From: Lachnoclostridium sp. UBA7215
Lineage (GTDB): Bacteria; Bacillota; Clostridia; Lachnospirales; Lachnospiraceae
Assembly: GCA_002490465.1 (NCBI GenBank)
Contig: DKUB01000013.1
Span: forward strand, 1 to 22,209
Length of the DNA: 22,209 nucleotides
Direction of reading: 5' to 3'
In this document: piece by piece, positions 21,464 to 22,209 of the stretch
Layout: each line of letters begins with the position of its first letter
Position numbering within the stretch: position 1 is the stretch's first letter
The notes under the pieces: model-generated
What the model was told of the DNA's origin: nothing
The model's input: the letters and a program-made list of their open reading frames with translations, nothing else
Database searches by the model: none
Translations under genes and position numbers: made by a program

Positions 21464-22166
21464 TAACGAAATCAAGAACCTGCTTACCAATTATGTGGGA
21501 ACAGAAATGTCACTCGTTTACGAAGAAGGACTGCCAGAACAGGACATTGCCTATTCAAAATCCTATGACAAAAGAATCCGGAGAATGTTCTGGAGTGAAA
21601 AATATTTTGGAAGCAGGCTTCACGTTGGATATATGGTGCGCCGAATCGCCATTGCAGCAATAATTATTCTGGGCCTTTTAGTAACAAATGAAGTCAGCGC
21701 CAGGGTATTTGGCATTAATCTGTGGCAATATACAACATCATTTCTGACAGACAGCAAAATGGATGTAAAAACATATATCGCGCCGAAGGAAAATACTAAT
21801 AATCCGGCAGATACTACTCTTCCCTCTATCACGAGAGATGTTCCTTTACTGATTCCGGACGGTTTTACTCAAACCACCTTGAACCAGAATAACACAAATC
21901 TTTACATAGAATGGAACATGAACAAAAAGAAGTATCTACAATATTCGCGCACAAAATTGTCAACTGGGATGAGTATTATAACAGATGGAGAATATCAGTT
22001 GCAAGAACGGATATCGATTCTAGGTTTTGTGGGAGATTGCTATGTAAAAGGAAACGAAACATGGATTATGTGGAATGATGCTACCTACAACCACACAATA
22101 ATAGCCACCAATATAAAAAAGCCAAAAGAAACATTAATAAAAATAGCAGAGAGCCTTTATAAATAG
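21456..22166 (+). CDS. Membrane anti-sigma factor, DUF4367-like
   Basis: A 236-residue protein with a cytoplasmic N-terminal region (1-58), one membrane segment at about 61-79 and an extracytoplasmic domain (about 110-236). The outer domain has the pattern LLIPDGFTQTTLNQNN, LYIEWNMNKKKYLQYSRTKL and a closing IKKPKETLIKIAESLY, which resembles the DUF4367 domains found on anti-sigma partners of ECF factors in Clostridia. It overlaps the sigma gene by 8 nt, so synthesis is coupled. This supports the expected job of holding the sigma factor at the membrane until an outside signal arrives. The signal is unknown. The remaining 43 bp of the window are A-rich and show no gene. Confidence 0.8.
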   Translation: MTDNEIKNLLTNYVGTEMSLVYEEGLPEQDIAYSKSYDKRIRRMFWSEKYFGSRLHVGYMVRRIAIAAIIILGLLVTNEVSARVFGINLWQYTTSFLTDSKMDVKTYIAPKENTNNPADTTLPSITRDVPLLIPDGFTQTTLNQNNTNLYIEWNMNKKKYLQYSRTKLSTGMSIITDGEYQLQERISILGFVGDCYVKGNETWIMWNDATYNHTIIATNIKKPKETLIKIAESLYK

Positions 22167-22209
22167 ACACAAATCCCTCCTCAGAAAAAAAATCAAAAAA
22201 AATGAAATT

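Overview
The window looks like chromosomal DNA of a low-to-mid G+C Gram-positive anaerobe, most likely a Lachnospiraceae-type member of Clostridia. This is inferred from strong AGGAGG-type ribosome binding sites, many near-consensus sigma-A promoters (TTGACA-like, 17-nt spacer, TATAAT-like), tRNA genes without an encoded CCA end, and gene families typical of that group. I see no integrase, transposase, insertion sequence, phage gene or CRISPR array. It reads as ordinary chromosome with a few interesting control regions.

Layout. Positions 1-286 hold no gene. They carry two strong minus-strand promoters and a pair of tandem dyads that must control a gene beyond the left edge. Next, all on the minus strand, come a GGDEF membrane protein plus HD-domain hydrolase operon (2592-287), two tRNA-Ser genes with a clear promoter and terminator (3066-2694), and a five-gene operon (7860-3127): RNase Z, an unknown membrane-anchored protein, TsaD, and a NatA/NatB-type ABC exporter. 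A small zinc-ribbon protein (8245-8018) and a YcxB-like protein/TsaE/TsaB operon (10024-8423) follow. RNase Z and TsaB/D/E give this half a tRNA-maturation theme.

A divergent promoter region (10025-10178) separates this from a lone polytopic, probably GT-C-type glycosyltransferase on the plus strand (10179-12368). Its end almost touches the convergent minus-strand operon lacI-type regulator / tex / lipoprotein (16715-12373). Reading away from that regulator on the plus strand is a complete sulfate-type ABC importer (binding protein, CysT, CysW, CysA; 16872-20787), ended by a strong terminator. The window closes with an ECF sigma factor and its overlapping DUF4367-like membrane anti-sigma factor (20894-22166).

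The most noteworthy point is the regulator/transporter pair. A LacI-family repressor sits divergently next to a sulfate importer, with a perfect 20-bp palindrome (TTGTGCAAACGTTTGCACAA) in front of the importer and a second CAAACGTTTG site 107 bp away in the repressor's own leader. That geometry allows a repression loop. Sulfate importers in Bacillota are usually under other kinds of sulfur control, so the effector and physiological logic here are open questions. The same repressor operon carries tex and a lipoprotein of unknown function. Start codons were chosen from ribosome-binding-site spacing. Family names come from motifs read by eye, without database searches.
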